Source: an uncultured Mollicutes bacterium
GTDB taxonomy: Bacteria > Bacillota_I > Bacilli_A > RF39 > UBA660
Assembly (NCBI GenBank): GCA_900550145.1
Contig: URRF01000020.1
Coordinates: forward strand, 1 to 20,349
Reading direction: 5' to 3'
Length of the DNA stretch: 20,349 bases
Made by a program: the position numbers and the translations under genes. The notes beneath the pieces are model-generated. The model saw only the letters and a list, made by a program, of their open reading frames with translations. It made no database searches and was not told the DNA's origin. Every line of letters begins with the position of its first letter. Position 1 is the first letter of the stretch. Positions 7,605 through 14,504 of this stretch are shown here, piece after piece.

Positions 7605-8591
7605 TTATTTCATTGTTGCATAAACAACCGCTTTTATTGTATGCAATCTATTTTCTGCCTCATCAAATACCTTTGATTTTTCTGATAAAAATACTTCATC
7701 TGTTACTTCCATTTCTTTTAATCCAAATTTCTCATATATTTCTTTTCCTATTGTTGTATTTAAATCATGAAAAGATGGCAAACAATGTAAGAATATTGCA
7801 TTTTCCTTTGCATTATTCATAACAGTTGAATTTACTTGATATGGTTTTAACAAGTTAATTCTTTCATTCCATATTTCAGCTGGTTCACCCATTGATACCC
7901 AAACATCAGTATATATTGCATCTGCATCCTTTGATGCATAAGTAACATCTTCTGTTAACTCAATTACTGCACCAGATTCTTTTGCAATTTCCTTACACTT
8001 TTCAACTAATTCATTATTTGGCCATAAATTTTTTGGTGCACATGCAACAAAATGCATACCCATTTTTGCAGAAACAACCATAAGTGAATTTGCAACATTA
8101 TTTCTTGCATCCCCCATAAACACTAACTTAATACCCTCTAAATGTCCAAAATTCTCTTCTATAGTAAGTACATCTGCAAGCATTTGTGTAGGATGAAATT
8201 CAGTTGTTAAACCATTCCATACAGGTACTCCTGCATTATCTGCAAGTTCTTCAACTATTTTTTGATCAAATCCTCTATATTCAATTCCATCATACATTCT
8301 TCCTAATACTTTTGCTGTATCAGCAATACTTTCCTTTTTACCCATTTGAGATGCTGCTGGATCTAAATACGTTACACCCATACCAAGATCAAGACCAGCC
8401 ACTTCAAATGCACAACGAGTTCTTGTTGATGTTTTTTCAAATAATAAAACTATATTTTTTCCTTCTAAATATTTATGATTTATGCCTTTTTTCTTTTTTT
8501 CCTTTAAATCTTTTGATAAATCCAAAAGATATCTAATTTCCTCTTTTGAAAAATCTAACAATGTTAAAAAATTTCTATTTTTTAGATTCAT
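7605..8591 (-). CDS. arcB: Ornithine carbamoyltransferase, catabolic
   Basis: A 328-residue ornithine carbamoyltransferase. In the arginine deiminase pathway it converts citrulline and phosphate to ornithine and carbamoyl phosphate in the cytoplasm. Carbamoyl-phosphate motifs STRTR (55-59) and HPTQ (133-136) are present. So are the ornithine-side DVWVSMGE (229-236) and HCLP (269-272), with the catalytic cysteine. The start at 8591 is decided by GGGAGG and by an ATGA overlap with the arcA stop; an in-frame upstream ATG at 8624 lies inside arcA and lacks such a site. The overlap implies translational coupling. The catabolic rather than biosynthetic assignment comes from the arcA context. Nothing appears truncated. 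Confidence 0.95.
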   Translation of the reverse strand: MNLKNRNFLTLLDFSKEEIRYLLDLSKDLKEKKKKGINHKYLEGKNIVLLFEKTSTRTRCAFEVAGLDLGMGVTYLDPAASQMGKKESIADTAKVLGRMYDGIEYRGFDQKIVEELADNAGVPVWNGLTTEFHPTQMLADVLTIEENFGHLEGIKLVFMGDARNNVANSLMVVSAKMGMHFVACAPKNLWPNNELVEKCKEIAKESGAVIELTEDVTYASKDADAIYTDVWVSMGEPAEIWNERINLLKPYQVNSTVMNNAKENAIFLHCLPSFHDLNTTIGKEIYEKFGLKEMEVTDEVFLSEKSKVFDEAENRLHTIKAVVYATMK

Positions 8592-9832
8592 AAATCCTCC
8601 CTTACAAGTGGCATACTCATACATCTTGGTCCTCCACGACCTCTTGATAATTCTGCTCCATGCATTTCAAGTACTTTTAATCCATGACTTCTTAAAGTAG
8701 CATTAGTAATATCATTTCTATCATAAACTATTACAACTCCAGGTGCGATACATAATGTATTACTTCCATCATTCCATTGTTCTCTTTCTGCAGCAACTTT
8801 ATCTCCTCCAGCACATGGAATTAAAGTTATATCACGACCTACATACTTTCTCAAAATATTCTCAAGTGAATCATTTATCTCTGTTACAGTCAAATCCTCA
8901 AAACTATCTGGATCATCACCTTCTGTTATTTCAAATACTTGAAGTGTATCCATTATTCCTGGATGATAAGTAAATTTATCATAATCTATTTGAGTAAATA
9001 CTGTATCCAAATGCATAAATGCTCTACTATTTGGAATATTAAATGCAAGAACAGTATCTATTTCACATTCTGGATTCTTAAATAAATTTTTTGCTAATTC
9101 ATCAATTGCTTCTGGTTCAGTTCTCTGTGAAATACCAACAGCAAGCACATGATTATTTATATTAAGTATATCTCCACCTTCTATATGATATGGATTATAT
9201 CTATCATAATATTTTGTAACTTGCTCTTTATATTCTGGATGATAATTAAATATATATTCAGCATATATAGTTTCCCTATTTCTTGTTACAGAATACATTT
9301 TATTTAATGATATTCCACTACCTATACTTGCAAATGGATCTCTTGTAAAATATAAATTTGGCATTGGATCTGCTATAAACTTATCTTCCTCATCTATTAA
9401 ATCAGTTAATGACCTATCTATCTCTCTTTCTTCTTTTGAAATATCAGATATTTGAATTCCTTCCATAGTTTTTAAAACTAATTCTTTATTATCTTTAATA
9501 TTTTTCAAATACTTAATAGCTAATTTCTTATACTTAGGTGCTCTTATACCTGCTTCATATACAAATTGTTTAATAAACTTATCACGTATTTCATCACTTA
9601 AATCTAATACCTCAGCCATTAAATCTTCTAAATAAACAACTTCTACTCCATTGTCTTTTAATATCTGTGCAAACTCCTCATGTTCTTTTATCGCAACTGG
9701 TAAAAATGGTATATCATCGAATAACAATCTACCTAATGTATCAGGTGTTAAATTAAGCAATTCTTTACCTGGTCGATGCAATAATACCTTTTTTAATGGT
9801 GCAATTTCACTTGTTACATTAATTTTTCTCAT
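8588..9832 (-). CDS. arcA: Arginine deiminase
   Basis: A 414-residue cytoplasmic enzyme that hydrolyses arginine to citrulline and ammonia, the first step of the arginine deiminase pathway. The guanidine-modifying fold motifs are intact: FTRDP with Asp165, HIEGGD with Glu218 and Asp221, AFMHLDTVF with His274, and the nucleophile Cys404 in GGPRCMSMPL. The length is normal for the family. GAGG lies 6 bases upstream of the ATG. It sits 43 bases after the ATPase of an amino-acid ABC importer and overlaps arcB by four bases, so uptake and breakdown are probably co-transcribed. Besides yielding ATP through carbamoyl phosphate, the pathway releases ammonia, which can raise pH in acid (family knowledge). 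Confidence 0.97.
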   Translation of the reverse strand: MRKINVTSEIAPLKKVLLHRPGKELLNLTPDTLGRLLFDDIPFLPVAIKEHEEFAQILKDNGVEVVYLEDLMAEVLDLSDEIRDKFIKQFVYEAGIRAPKYKKLAIKYLKNIKDNKELVLKTMEGIQISDISKEEREIDRSLTDLIDEEDKFIADPMPNLYFTRDPFASIGSGISLNKMYSVTRNRETIYAEYIFNYHPEYKEQVTKYYDRYNPYHIEGGDILNINNHVLAVGISQRTEPEAIDELAKNLFKNPECEIDTVLAFNIPNSRAFMHLDTVFTQIDYDKFTYHPGIMDTLQVFEITEGDDPDSFEDLTVTEINDSLENILRKYVGRDITLIPCAGGDKVAAEREQWNDGSNTLCIAPGVVIVYDRNDITNATLRSHGLKVLEMHGAELSRGRGGPRCMSMPLVREDL

Positions 9833-9845
9833 AATTACCTCTTTC

Positions 9846-9872
9846 TATAGGTTTTTGTAAGAGATACCTATA
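9846..9872 (-). repeat. Short inverted repeat between the ABC ATPase gene and arcA
   Basis: Perfect 7-bp arms TATAGGT and ACCTATA are separated by 13 bases and lie 14 bases before the arcA ATG. No T run follows. It may be an RNA hairpin near the arcA ribosome binding site or a small operator; it is short enough to be chance in such AT-rich DNA. Confidence 0.35.
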
Positions 9873-9875
9873 AAC

Positions 9876-10592
9876 TCAAGCTATCTTAGATAAGAAATCT
9901 TTTAATCTCTTTGATTTAGGATGATTAAAAATATCATCTACAGTTCCCTCTTCAACAATCATTCCACCATCCATAAATATTACTCTATTAGCAATTTCTT
10001 TAGCAAAATCAAGTTCATGAGTTACTATTACCATTGTCATATTACTAGATAAAGTTTTCATCAAACTCAACACCTCGCCTATCATCTCAGGATCAAGTGC
10101 TGAAGTTGGCTCATCAAAAAGCATTATTTCTGGTGACATTATTAAACTTCTAACAATAGCAACCCTTTGCTTTTCTCCACCAGATAAACTTCTCGGATAT
10201 TCATTTATTTTACTTTCTAAATTGATCATCTTTAGTAACTCTTTAGCACGTTTTACCGCATCAATTTCACTCAAAGTTTTAGTTTTAATAGGTGCTAAAG
10301 TAATATTATCTAGTACAGTCAAATTTTCAAACAAATTAAAACTCTGAAACACCATACCTATTTTTTTATGAAATTCTAAACTATCATCTATATTCTTACC
10401 ATCTAACAATATATTTCCTTTAGTTAATGTTTCTAACTTATTTATACATCTCAAAAGTGTACTTTTACCACTTCCCGATGGTCCAATAATAACAACTACA
10501 TCACCCTCATTTACATCTAAATTTATATCTTTTAATATATCAAGTTTATCAAATGACTTATATAAATGTTTAATTTCTAATAACTTTTTCAT
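9876..10592 (-). CDS. Amino-acid ABC transporter ATP-binding protein (probably arginine import)
   Basis: A 238-residue ATPase of the polar amino-acid family (GlnQ/HisP/ArtP type). It has Walker A GPSGSGKS (37-44), the Q-loop at Gln83, the signature LSGGEKQR (136-143), Walker B IMLFDEP (156-162) and the switch His192. It powers import by the permease and lipoprotein encoded just upstream. The ATG at 10592 is preferred because AGGAAG lies about 7 bases before it; a longer frame starting at 10616 has no better site. It overlaps the end of the permease gene by 23 bases, indicating coupled translation. Arginine as substrate is inferred from arcA and arcB directly downstream. Confidence 0.93.
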   Translation of the reverse strand: MKKLLEIKHLYKSFDKLDILKDINLDVNEGDVVVIIGPSGSGKSTLLRCINKLETLTKGNILLDGKNIDDSLEFHKKIGMVFQSFNLFENLTVLDNITLAPIKTKTLSEIDAVKRAKELLKMINLESKINEYPRSLSGGEKQRVAIVRSLIMSPEIMLFDEPTSALDPEMIGEVLSLMKTLSSNMTMVIVTHELDFAKEIANRVIFMDGGMIVEEGTVDDIFNHPKSKRLKDFLSKIA

Positions 10593-11259
10593 TCTTAAAC
10601 TTCCTTTCAAAAACACCCAATAATTTAGAAAGACCTAACGTTAAAATCAAATATATAATTGCTACTATAATAAGTGGAAAGAAATAATCATAAGTATTAG
10701 ATGCGATAATATCACTTGCTTTAATTAATTCTATTATTCCTATATAACCAGCCACTGATGTTTCTTTTAATAAGGTAATAAATTCATTTCCTAATGCAGG
10801 AAGTACATTTTTTATTGCCTGTGGAAGAATTATATTAAACATCTCTTGCTTATAATTTAATCCAAGCGATCTAGCAGCTTCTTTTTGACCAATATCAACT
10901 GAATCAATACCTGCTCTTATAATTTCTGATACATATGCTGCTGAATTAAGTCCAAAAGAAATAATACCAACTATAACTATATTTATATCTACCTTCTTAA
11001 ATATAACATAATAAAGTATCATTAACTGTAATACTGCAGGAGTACCTCTAATTATTGTTACATATATGTTGGCTATACCATTTAATATTTTACCTTTTCC
11101 ATTCTCCTTATATCTATTTTTTACAAGTGATATCAAAATCCCAAGTATAATACCAATTAAAACCGCAAACAAAGCAATTACAAGAGTATTCTTTAATCCC
11201 TCTAAAATATACTTATATCTATCATCATAAATTAATGTTCTATAAAAACTATCTATCAT
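10570..11259 (-). CDS. Amino-acid ABC transporter permease (probably arginine import)
   Basis: A 229-residue integral membrane protein of the HisM/GlnP permease family with about five spans. The cytoplasmic coupling loop (EAA motif) reads EAARSLGLNYKQEMFNIILPQ (about 127-147), where the ATPase docks. The conserved N-terminal GLKNTLVIAL and the RGTPAVLQL segment (about 71-79) are also typical of polar amino-acid permeases. The ATG follows the lipoprotein stop after five bases, with AGTAGGT overlapping that stop as the ribosome binding site. No defect is visible. A single permease suggests it works as a homodimer. Confidence 0.93.
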   Translation of the reverse strand: MIDSFYRTLIYDDRYKYILEGLKNTLVIALFAVLIGIILGILISLVKNRYKENGKGKILNGIANIYVTIIRGTPAVLQLMILYYVIFKKVDINIVIVGIISFGLNSAAYVSEIIRAGIDSVDIGQKEAARSLGLNYKQEMFNIILPQAIKNVLPALGNEFITLLKETSVAGYIGIIELIKASDIIASNTYDYFFPLIIVAIIYLILTLGLSKLLGVFERKFKNEKVIRN

Positions 11260-11264
11260 ATTAC

Positions 11265-11981
11265 CTACTCACTAAACTTAATAATATACTCATCTATTTT
11301 TCCATCTTTTATTAATTCTTCTAACACTAAATTTATACTATTAAGTAACTCCTTATTTCCCTTCTTAACAGCCATACCATATTTATCTTGAAATAATATT
11401 CCATCTAATACCTTAAGTTCAGGATTACTTTTAACTAACTCATTTGCAGGAATAGCATCCATCACAATACAATCACTCTTATTATTCTTTACATCCTCTG
11501 CTGCAACCAAAAACTTCTTTAAACGATTTATCTTTGCATCCTTATAATTCTTAGTTACATAAGTATCCGCAACAGTACCTAATTGAACAGATATTCTTTT
11601 ATCTTTAATATCATCAATACTTTTTATATCACTGTCTTTTTTCACAACCACTACTTGATTAGAAGTAATATATTCAATGGAAAAATCCACTTTCTCACTT
11701 CTTTCAGGATTTATACTCATACCTGCCGCCGCAAAATCCGCTTTACCTGAATTAAGCTCATTTATTATTGAATCAAAAGCAACATCCTTAATAACCAGTT
11801 TCTTTCCTAGTTTATCAGCAATCTTTTTCGATATCTCTATATCTACACCAATAACTTCTCCATTTTCATAAAACTCATACGGAGCGAAACCCGCCTCTGT
11901 TACCATAACAATCTCATCACTCTTTTTTCCACATCCAACTAACAGAAATATAAAAGATAACAACACTATAACTTTCTTCAT
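11265..11981 (-). CDS. Amino-acid ABC transporter substrate-binding lipoprotein (probably arginine-binding)
   Basis: Numbered from the ATG at 11981 the protein has 238 residues. Its signal peptide ends in the lipobox LLVGC, so Cys17 would be lipid-modified and the protein held on the outer face of the membrane. The rest is a family-3 solute-binding domain with FAPYEF, GVDIEISKKIADKLGK, MSINPERSEKVDFS and VQLGTVAD. The in-frame ATG at 11996 is rejected because it falls at or before the predicted transcription start and lacks a ribosome binding site, whereas AGGTG sits five bases before 11981. It is the first gene of the arginine unit. Specificity for arginine is inferred from the following genes; another polar amino acid is possible. 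Confidence 0.9.
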   Translation of the reverse strand: MKKVIVLLSFIFLLVGCGKKSDEIVMVTEAGFAPYEFYENGEVIGVDIEISKKIADKLGKKLVIKDVAFDSIINELNSGKADFAAAGMSINPERSEKVDFSIEYITSNQVVVVKKDSDIKSIDDIKDKRISVQLGTVADTYVTKNYKDAKINRLKKFLVAAEDVKNNKSDCIVMDAIPANELVKSNPELKVLDGILFQDKYGMAVKKGNKELLNSINLVLEELIKDGKIDEYIIKFSE

Positions 11982-11993
11982 ATCATCACCTAC

Positions 11994-12029
11994 CATAACA
12001 ATAATAACACGAATAAATACAATTGTAAA
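11994..12029 (-). promoter_or_regulatory. Predicted promoter of the arginine transport/deiminase unit
   Basis: TTTACA (12029-12024), a 17-base spacer and TATTAT (12006-12001), with TGT before the -10, lie on the minus strand. The predicted start near 11994 gives a leader of about 13 nt. No ARG box, CRP/FNR-like site or attenuator-sized leader is visible, so any control would act at or upstream of this compact promoter. Confidence 0.6.
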
Positions 12030-12035
12030 TTTTCT

Positions 12036-12068
12036 TAATAAAAAAATACTAAATATTTTTAGTATTTT
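12036..12068 (-). terminator. Rho-independent terminator of spoVIF
   Basis: An 11-bp stem AAAATACTAAA / TTTAGTATTTT with a four-base loop is followed by seven T on the minus strand. It overlaps the spoVIF stop codon and lies a few bases upstream of the arginine promoter. Confidence 0.8.
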
Positions 12069-12309
12069 ATACCATGTTATCTAAATTCTTAGGTACTTTA
12101 TCATTTACTATTGCTTTTATTATTTTATCTTCCTGTTCTTTAGGAACATCTTTTCCAGTAATTGAACCAATTTCATGAATTAAATCCCTAAGTTTACTCT
12201 CATCTTTTAAATTATCTCCTTGTAATTTCTTAGCCAAAGACAAAATTGTTTCCTTATTAACATTAGTTTTCCTTTCAACTTTCTTATAAAAACTATCACT
12301 AAAACCCAT
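12067..12309 (-). CDS. spoVIF: SpoVIF-like small protein (stage VI sporulation protein F family)
   Basis: An 80-residue soluble, charged protein with no signal peptide or membrane span. The order FYKKVERKTNV, ILSLAKKLQGDNLKDE, LRDLIHEIGSITGK and KEQEDKIIKAIVNDKVPKNL matches what I recall of the SpoVIF (YjcC) family, which in Bacillus subtilis is needed for normal spore coat assembly. The size is near the family's. AGGAGG lies 5 bases before the ATG. It has its own promoter and terminator between der and the arginine unit, so it is a single-gene unit. Whether this organism forms spores cannot be judged from the window. The family call is from memory of conserved residues, without an alignment. 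Confidence 0.75.
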   Translation of the reverse strand: MGFSDSFYKKVERKTNVNKETILSLAKKLQGDNLKDESKLRDLIHEIGSITGKDVPKEQEDKIIKAIVNDKVPKNLDNMV

Positions 12310-12317
12310 AAATTCCT

Positions 12318-12353
12318 CCTAGCATATTATATGAATTTAGGCATTTTTTGTTA
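12318..12353 (-). promoter_or_regulatory. Predicted promoter of spoVIF
   Basis: TTAACA (12353-12348), a 17-base spacer and a perfect TATAAT (12330-12325) form the best housekeeping-type promoter in the window. The predicted start near 12318 lies inside the AGGAGG ribosome binding site. A SigA-like rather than sporulation-sigma promoter would be notable for a spore gene. Confidence 0.6.
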
Positions 12354-12383
12354 ATAAAACTATCTCATTATAATAAGATAGTT
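12351..12383 (-). terminator. Terminator-like hairpin after der
   Basis: AACTATCTTAT and ATGAGATAGTT pair on the minus strand with one G-T wobble and a small loop, followed by TTATT. The T run is weak. The hairpin begins 8 bases after the der stop and abuts the spoVIF -35 box, so some read-through is plausible. Confidence 0.6.
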
Positions 12384-12390
12384 ATTTTTA

Positions 12391-13695
12391 TTACTCTCCT
12401 CTATTCTTAAACTGCAATACTACAGGTGTTCCTTCTAAATCAAAAGATTCTCTTATTTTATTCTCAATATATCTTTCATATGAAAAATGTATTAATGTTT
12501 TATCATTTACATGAAATAATATTTTAGGTGGAGCAGTATCTACTTGATTCACATAATATATTTTTAACCTTTTTCCCTTATAAGAAGGTGCTGGATTAAG
12601 TGTAGTTGCCTCTCCTATAACTTCATTTAAAACACTTGTTTTAATTTGCTTATGAGCATTATCATAAACTTTTATAACTTCTGGCATAACCGTATGTATT
12701 CTCTTTTTAGTTAAAGCAGAAGTAAATACTATTGGAGCATATGGAATAAACTGAAAATGGCTTCTAATTTCCTTTGTAACCAAACTCATATCCTTCTCAC
12801 TTTTATCCCACTTATTAACAACTATTACAACTGCTTTACCCGCTTCAATCGCATAACCAGCTATATGCTTATCCATTTCAATAATACCCTCTTCTATATT
12901 TAACACAATCAAACACACATCAGATCTATCTATTGCCTTAAGCGCTCTTAAAACACTATATCTTTCAACATTTTCATATATCTTTCCTTGTTTTCTTATT
13001 CCGGCTGTATCTATTACAACAAAATCTCTTTTATTATACGTAAAAGGTGTATCAACCGCATCACGAGTAGTACCACTCACATTAGATACAATTGCCCTCT
13101 CTTCATTTAAAAGAGCATTAACTAAACTACTCTTACCAACATTTGGTCTTCCTATAACAGAAAACTTAATAACACTCTCATCATATTCTATATCAGAAAC
13201 ATCCTTAAAATCCTCTACAATCTTATCAAGTAAATTATATATACCACTATTTTGTTCAGCACTAATAGGTATATATTCATCAAACCCAAGTTCATAAAAA
13301 CTATAAATATTTAAAGAAGCCGACTTAGAATCAACTTTATTTATTGCAACAATTACCTTTTTATTACTCTTTTTAAGCATATCCTTTATAAGATAATCAT
13401 TAGGCCCCAAAGAATCTTTTCCATCAACTATAAAAACTATCACATCCGCCTCATCCATAGCCAAAGATGCTTGAATTCTTATTTCCTTATTAAAATCCTC
13501 ATTACCTAAATCTATTCCACCAGTATCTATTAAATGAAATTTATGATCATTATAACTTACTAAACTATAAATTCTATCCCTTGTTACACCTGGAGTATCT
13601 TCTATTATAGATATTCTTTTACCAGCTATCCTATTAAATAATGTTGACTTACCAACATTTGGTTTACCAACTAATGCAACTGTAGGTATTTTCAT
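12391..13695 (-). CDS. der: Ribosome-associated GTPase Der (EngA)
   Basis: A 434-residue tandem GTPase needed for maturation of the large ribosomal subunit. The first G domain has the P-loop GKPNVGKS (10-17), DTGG (57-60) and NKVD (119-122). The second has GRPNVGKSS (182-190), DTAG (229-232) and NKWD (294-297). The C-terminal KH-like domain contains KGKRLKIYYVNQVDTAPP. The length is normal and all guanine-binding motifs are intact. The ATG at 13695 has GAGGTGG about 5 bases upstream. It has its own predicted promoter and is followed by a hairpin and then spoVIF. Confidence 0.97.
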   Translation of the reverse strand: MKIPTVALVGKPNVGKSTLFNRIAGKRISIIEDTPGVTRDRIYSLVSYNDHKFHLIDTGGIDLGNEDFNKEIRIQASLAMDEADVIVFIVDGKDSLGPNDYLIKDMLKKSNKKVIVAINKVDSKSASLNIYSFYELGFDEYIPISAEQNSGIYNLLDKIVEDFKDVSDIEYDESVIKFSVIGRPNVGKSSLVNALLNEERAIVSNVSGTTRDAVDTPFTYNKRDFVVIDTAGIRKQGKIYENVERYSVLRALKAIDRSDVCLIVLNIEEGIIEMDKHIAGYAIEAGKAVVIVVNKWDKSEKDMSLVTKEIRSHFQFIPYAPIVFTSALTKKRIHTVMPEVIKVYDNAHKQIKTSVLNEVIGEATTLNPAPSYKGKRLKIYYVNQVDTAPPKILFHVNDKTLIHFSYERYIENKIRESFDLEGTPVVLQFKNRGE

Positions 13696-13711
13696 AACGC
13701 CACCTCACTTC

Positions 13712-13746
13712 GTCAAAAATTATAACATAAAATAAATAATAATCAA
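13712..13746 (-). promoter_or_regulatory. Predicted promoter of der
   Basis: TTGATT (13746-13741), a 16-base spacer and TATAAT (13724-13719), with TGT before the -10, lie on the minus strand. The predicted leader is about 17 nt. The promoter begins right at the stop codon of the preceding ORF. Confidence 0.55.
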
Positions 13747-13747
13747 A

Positions 13748-14182
13748 CTAATTATTATTTATTAACTTATTATCTTTATACATTATATCATCCACATATT
13801 CACATATTTTTATATATTCATCATCTAAATCCAAATAAAATCTATTTTTATAAATATAAATCTTGCTATTAACTCTATCCTTAAGAAAATAATCATCTGT
13901 TTCATATAAAAATTTAACTTCATGCATTCTCATCTTAATATCAGTATTTTTAGAATACAATAAAAATGGACTATATTCTCTATTTATATCAAGTATCATT
14001 CCAAAATTATCATCAATATAGCAATCTATATCAAATATAGCATAAATATCAAAATGATACATTTTCTTTAATTTTTGTAAGATTTTTAAAAGCATACCCT
14101 CTATAGTTTCTTTAGAATATTTATAATAAGTTTTATATAAATACACTTTATAAACATTAGTTTCTATACATTCACACTTCAT
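13748..14182 (-). CDS. Hypothetical protein, 144 residues
   Basis: I do not recognise this protein. It is soluble-looking, rich in Tyr, Asp and Lys, and has no signal peptide, membrane span or cysteine cluster. The first half contains a Lys-rich helix (SKETIEGMLLKILQKLKKMYHF, about 23-44, split here only by description), followed by alternating short hydrophobic and acidic segments that suggest mixed alpha/beta structure, for example FDIDCYIDDNFGMILDI. GGTGA lies four bases before the ATG. It is divergent from the small plus-strand gene and precedes der, with no clear terminator between. Base composition matches the neighbours, and the long open frame plus ribosome binding site support it being real. 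A -10-like TATTAT at 14202-14197 would give a leader of only about 8 nt. Confidence 0.6.
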   Translation of the reverse strand: MKCECIETNVYKVYLYKTYYKYSKETIEGMLLKILQKLKKMYHFDIYAIFDIDCYIDDNFGMILDINREYSPFLLYSKNTDIKMRMHEVKFLYETDDYFLKDRVNSKIYIYKNRFYLDLDDEYIKICEYVDDIMYKDNKLINNN

Positions 14183-14224
14183 ATATTCACCACTATATAA
14201 TATGTGCTTATTTGGTAAATGTGA

Positions 14225-14260
14225 TTGACTAAAAAAGCACTTAATGGTATCCTTATTATG
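14225..14260 (+). promoter_or_regulatory. Predicted promoter of the 49-residue membrane protein gene
   Basis: TTGACT (14225-14230), a 17-base spacer and TATCCT (14248-14253), preceded by TGG as an extended -10, lie on the plus strand. The predicted leader is about 16 nt and includes AGGAGGAG. An alternative -10, TATTAT at 14254, would need an overlong spacer. Confidence 0.5.
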
Positions 14261-14275
14261 ATAGGAGGAGTTTTA

Positions 14276-14425
14276 ATGGCAAAAAAAGATACTAAAGTAG
14301 TTGAAAAGAAAAGTTCAAAAAAAATAGCAAGTAAAGAAGTTAGTAATGGTGCAATAATTTTACTTTGCATATTCATGTTGGTAATTGGTTTTTCAATAGG
14401 TTGGTTGTTATCATTTCTAGTATAA
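14276..14425 (+). CDS. Small single-span membrane protein, 49 residues
   Basis: The start is the ATG at 14276, 5-7 bases after a strong AGGAGGAG site; an in-frame ATG at 14225 lies in the promoter. Residues 2-22 are highly basic, with many Lys and Ser (AKKDTKVVEKKSSKKIASKE). Residues 25-48 form one hydrophobic helix ending at the C-terminus (GAIILLCIFMLVIGFSIGWLLSFLV). This predicts a tail-anchored-like protein with its basic part in the cytoplasm. It is the only plus-strand gene, has its own promoter and a strong terminator, and is convergent with polC. No family was recognised; a regulatory or structural membrane microprotein is possible, as is binding of the Lys-rich tail to nucleic acid or acidic lipid. 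Confidence 0.75.
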   Translation: MAKKDTKVVEKKSSKKIASKEVSNGAIILLCIFMLVIGFSIGWLLSFLV

Positions 14426-14428
14426 TTT

Positions 14429-14459
14429 ATAGTATGTTTAAAAACATACTATTTTTTTT
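14429..14459 (+). terminator. Rho-independent terminator of the small membrane protein gene
   Basis: ATAGTATGTTT and AAACATACTAT form a perfect 11-bp stem with a 2-base centre, followed by eight T. It starts four bases after the stop codon and faces the polC terminator. Confidence 0.9.
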
Positions 14460-14462
14460 GAC

Positions 14463-14500
14463 AAAAAAAGAATTAAAAGAAAATATTTCTAATAATTCTT
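14463..14500 (-). terminator. Rho-independent terminator of polC
   Basis: On the minus strand an outer 8-bp stem AAGAATTA / TAATTCTT encloses a symmetric TT/TT internal loop and an inner AGAAA / TTTCT stem, then a run of seven T. It begins just after the polC stop. Confidence 0.75.
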
Positions 14501-14504
14501 ATAC

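Noticed and set aside
9846..9872. Terminator between the ABC ATPase gene and arcA
   Set aside because: The inverted repeat has only seven pairs, a 13-base loop and no T run, so read-through into arcA is expected.
11994..12066. ARG box or CRP/FNR-type site controlling the arginine unit
   Set aside because: No palindrome near these consensus patterns was found. The palindrome at 12043-12068 is the spoVIF terminator.
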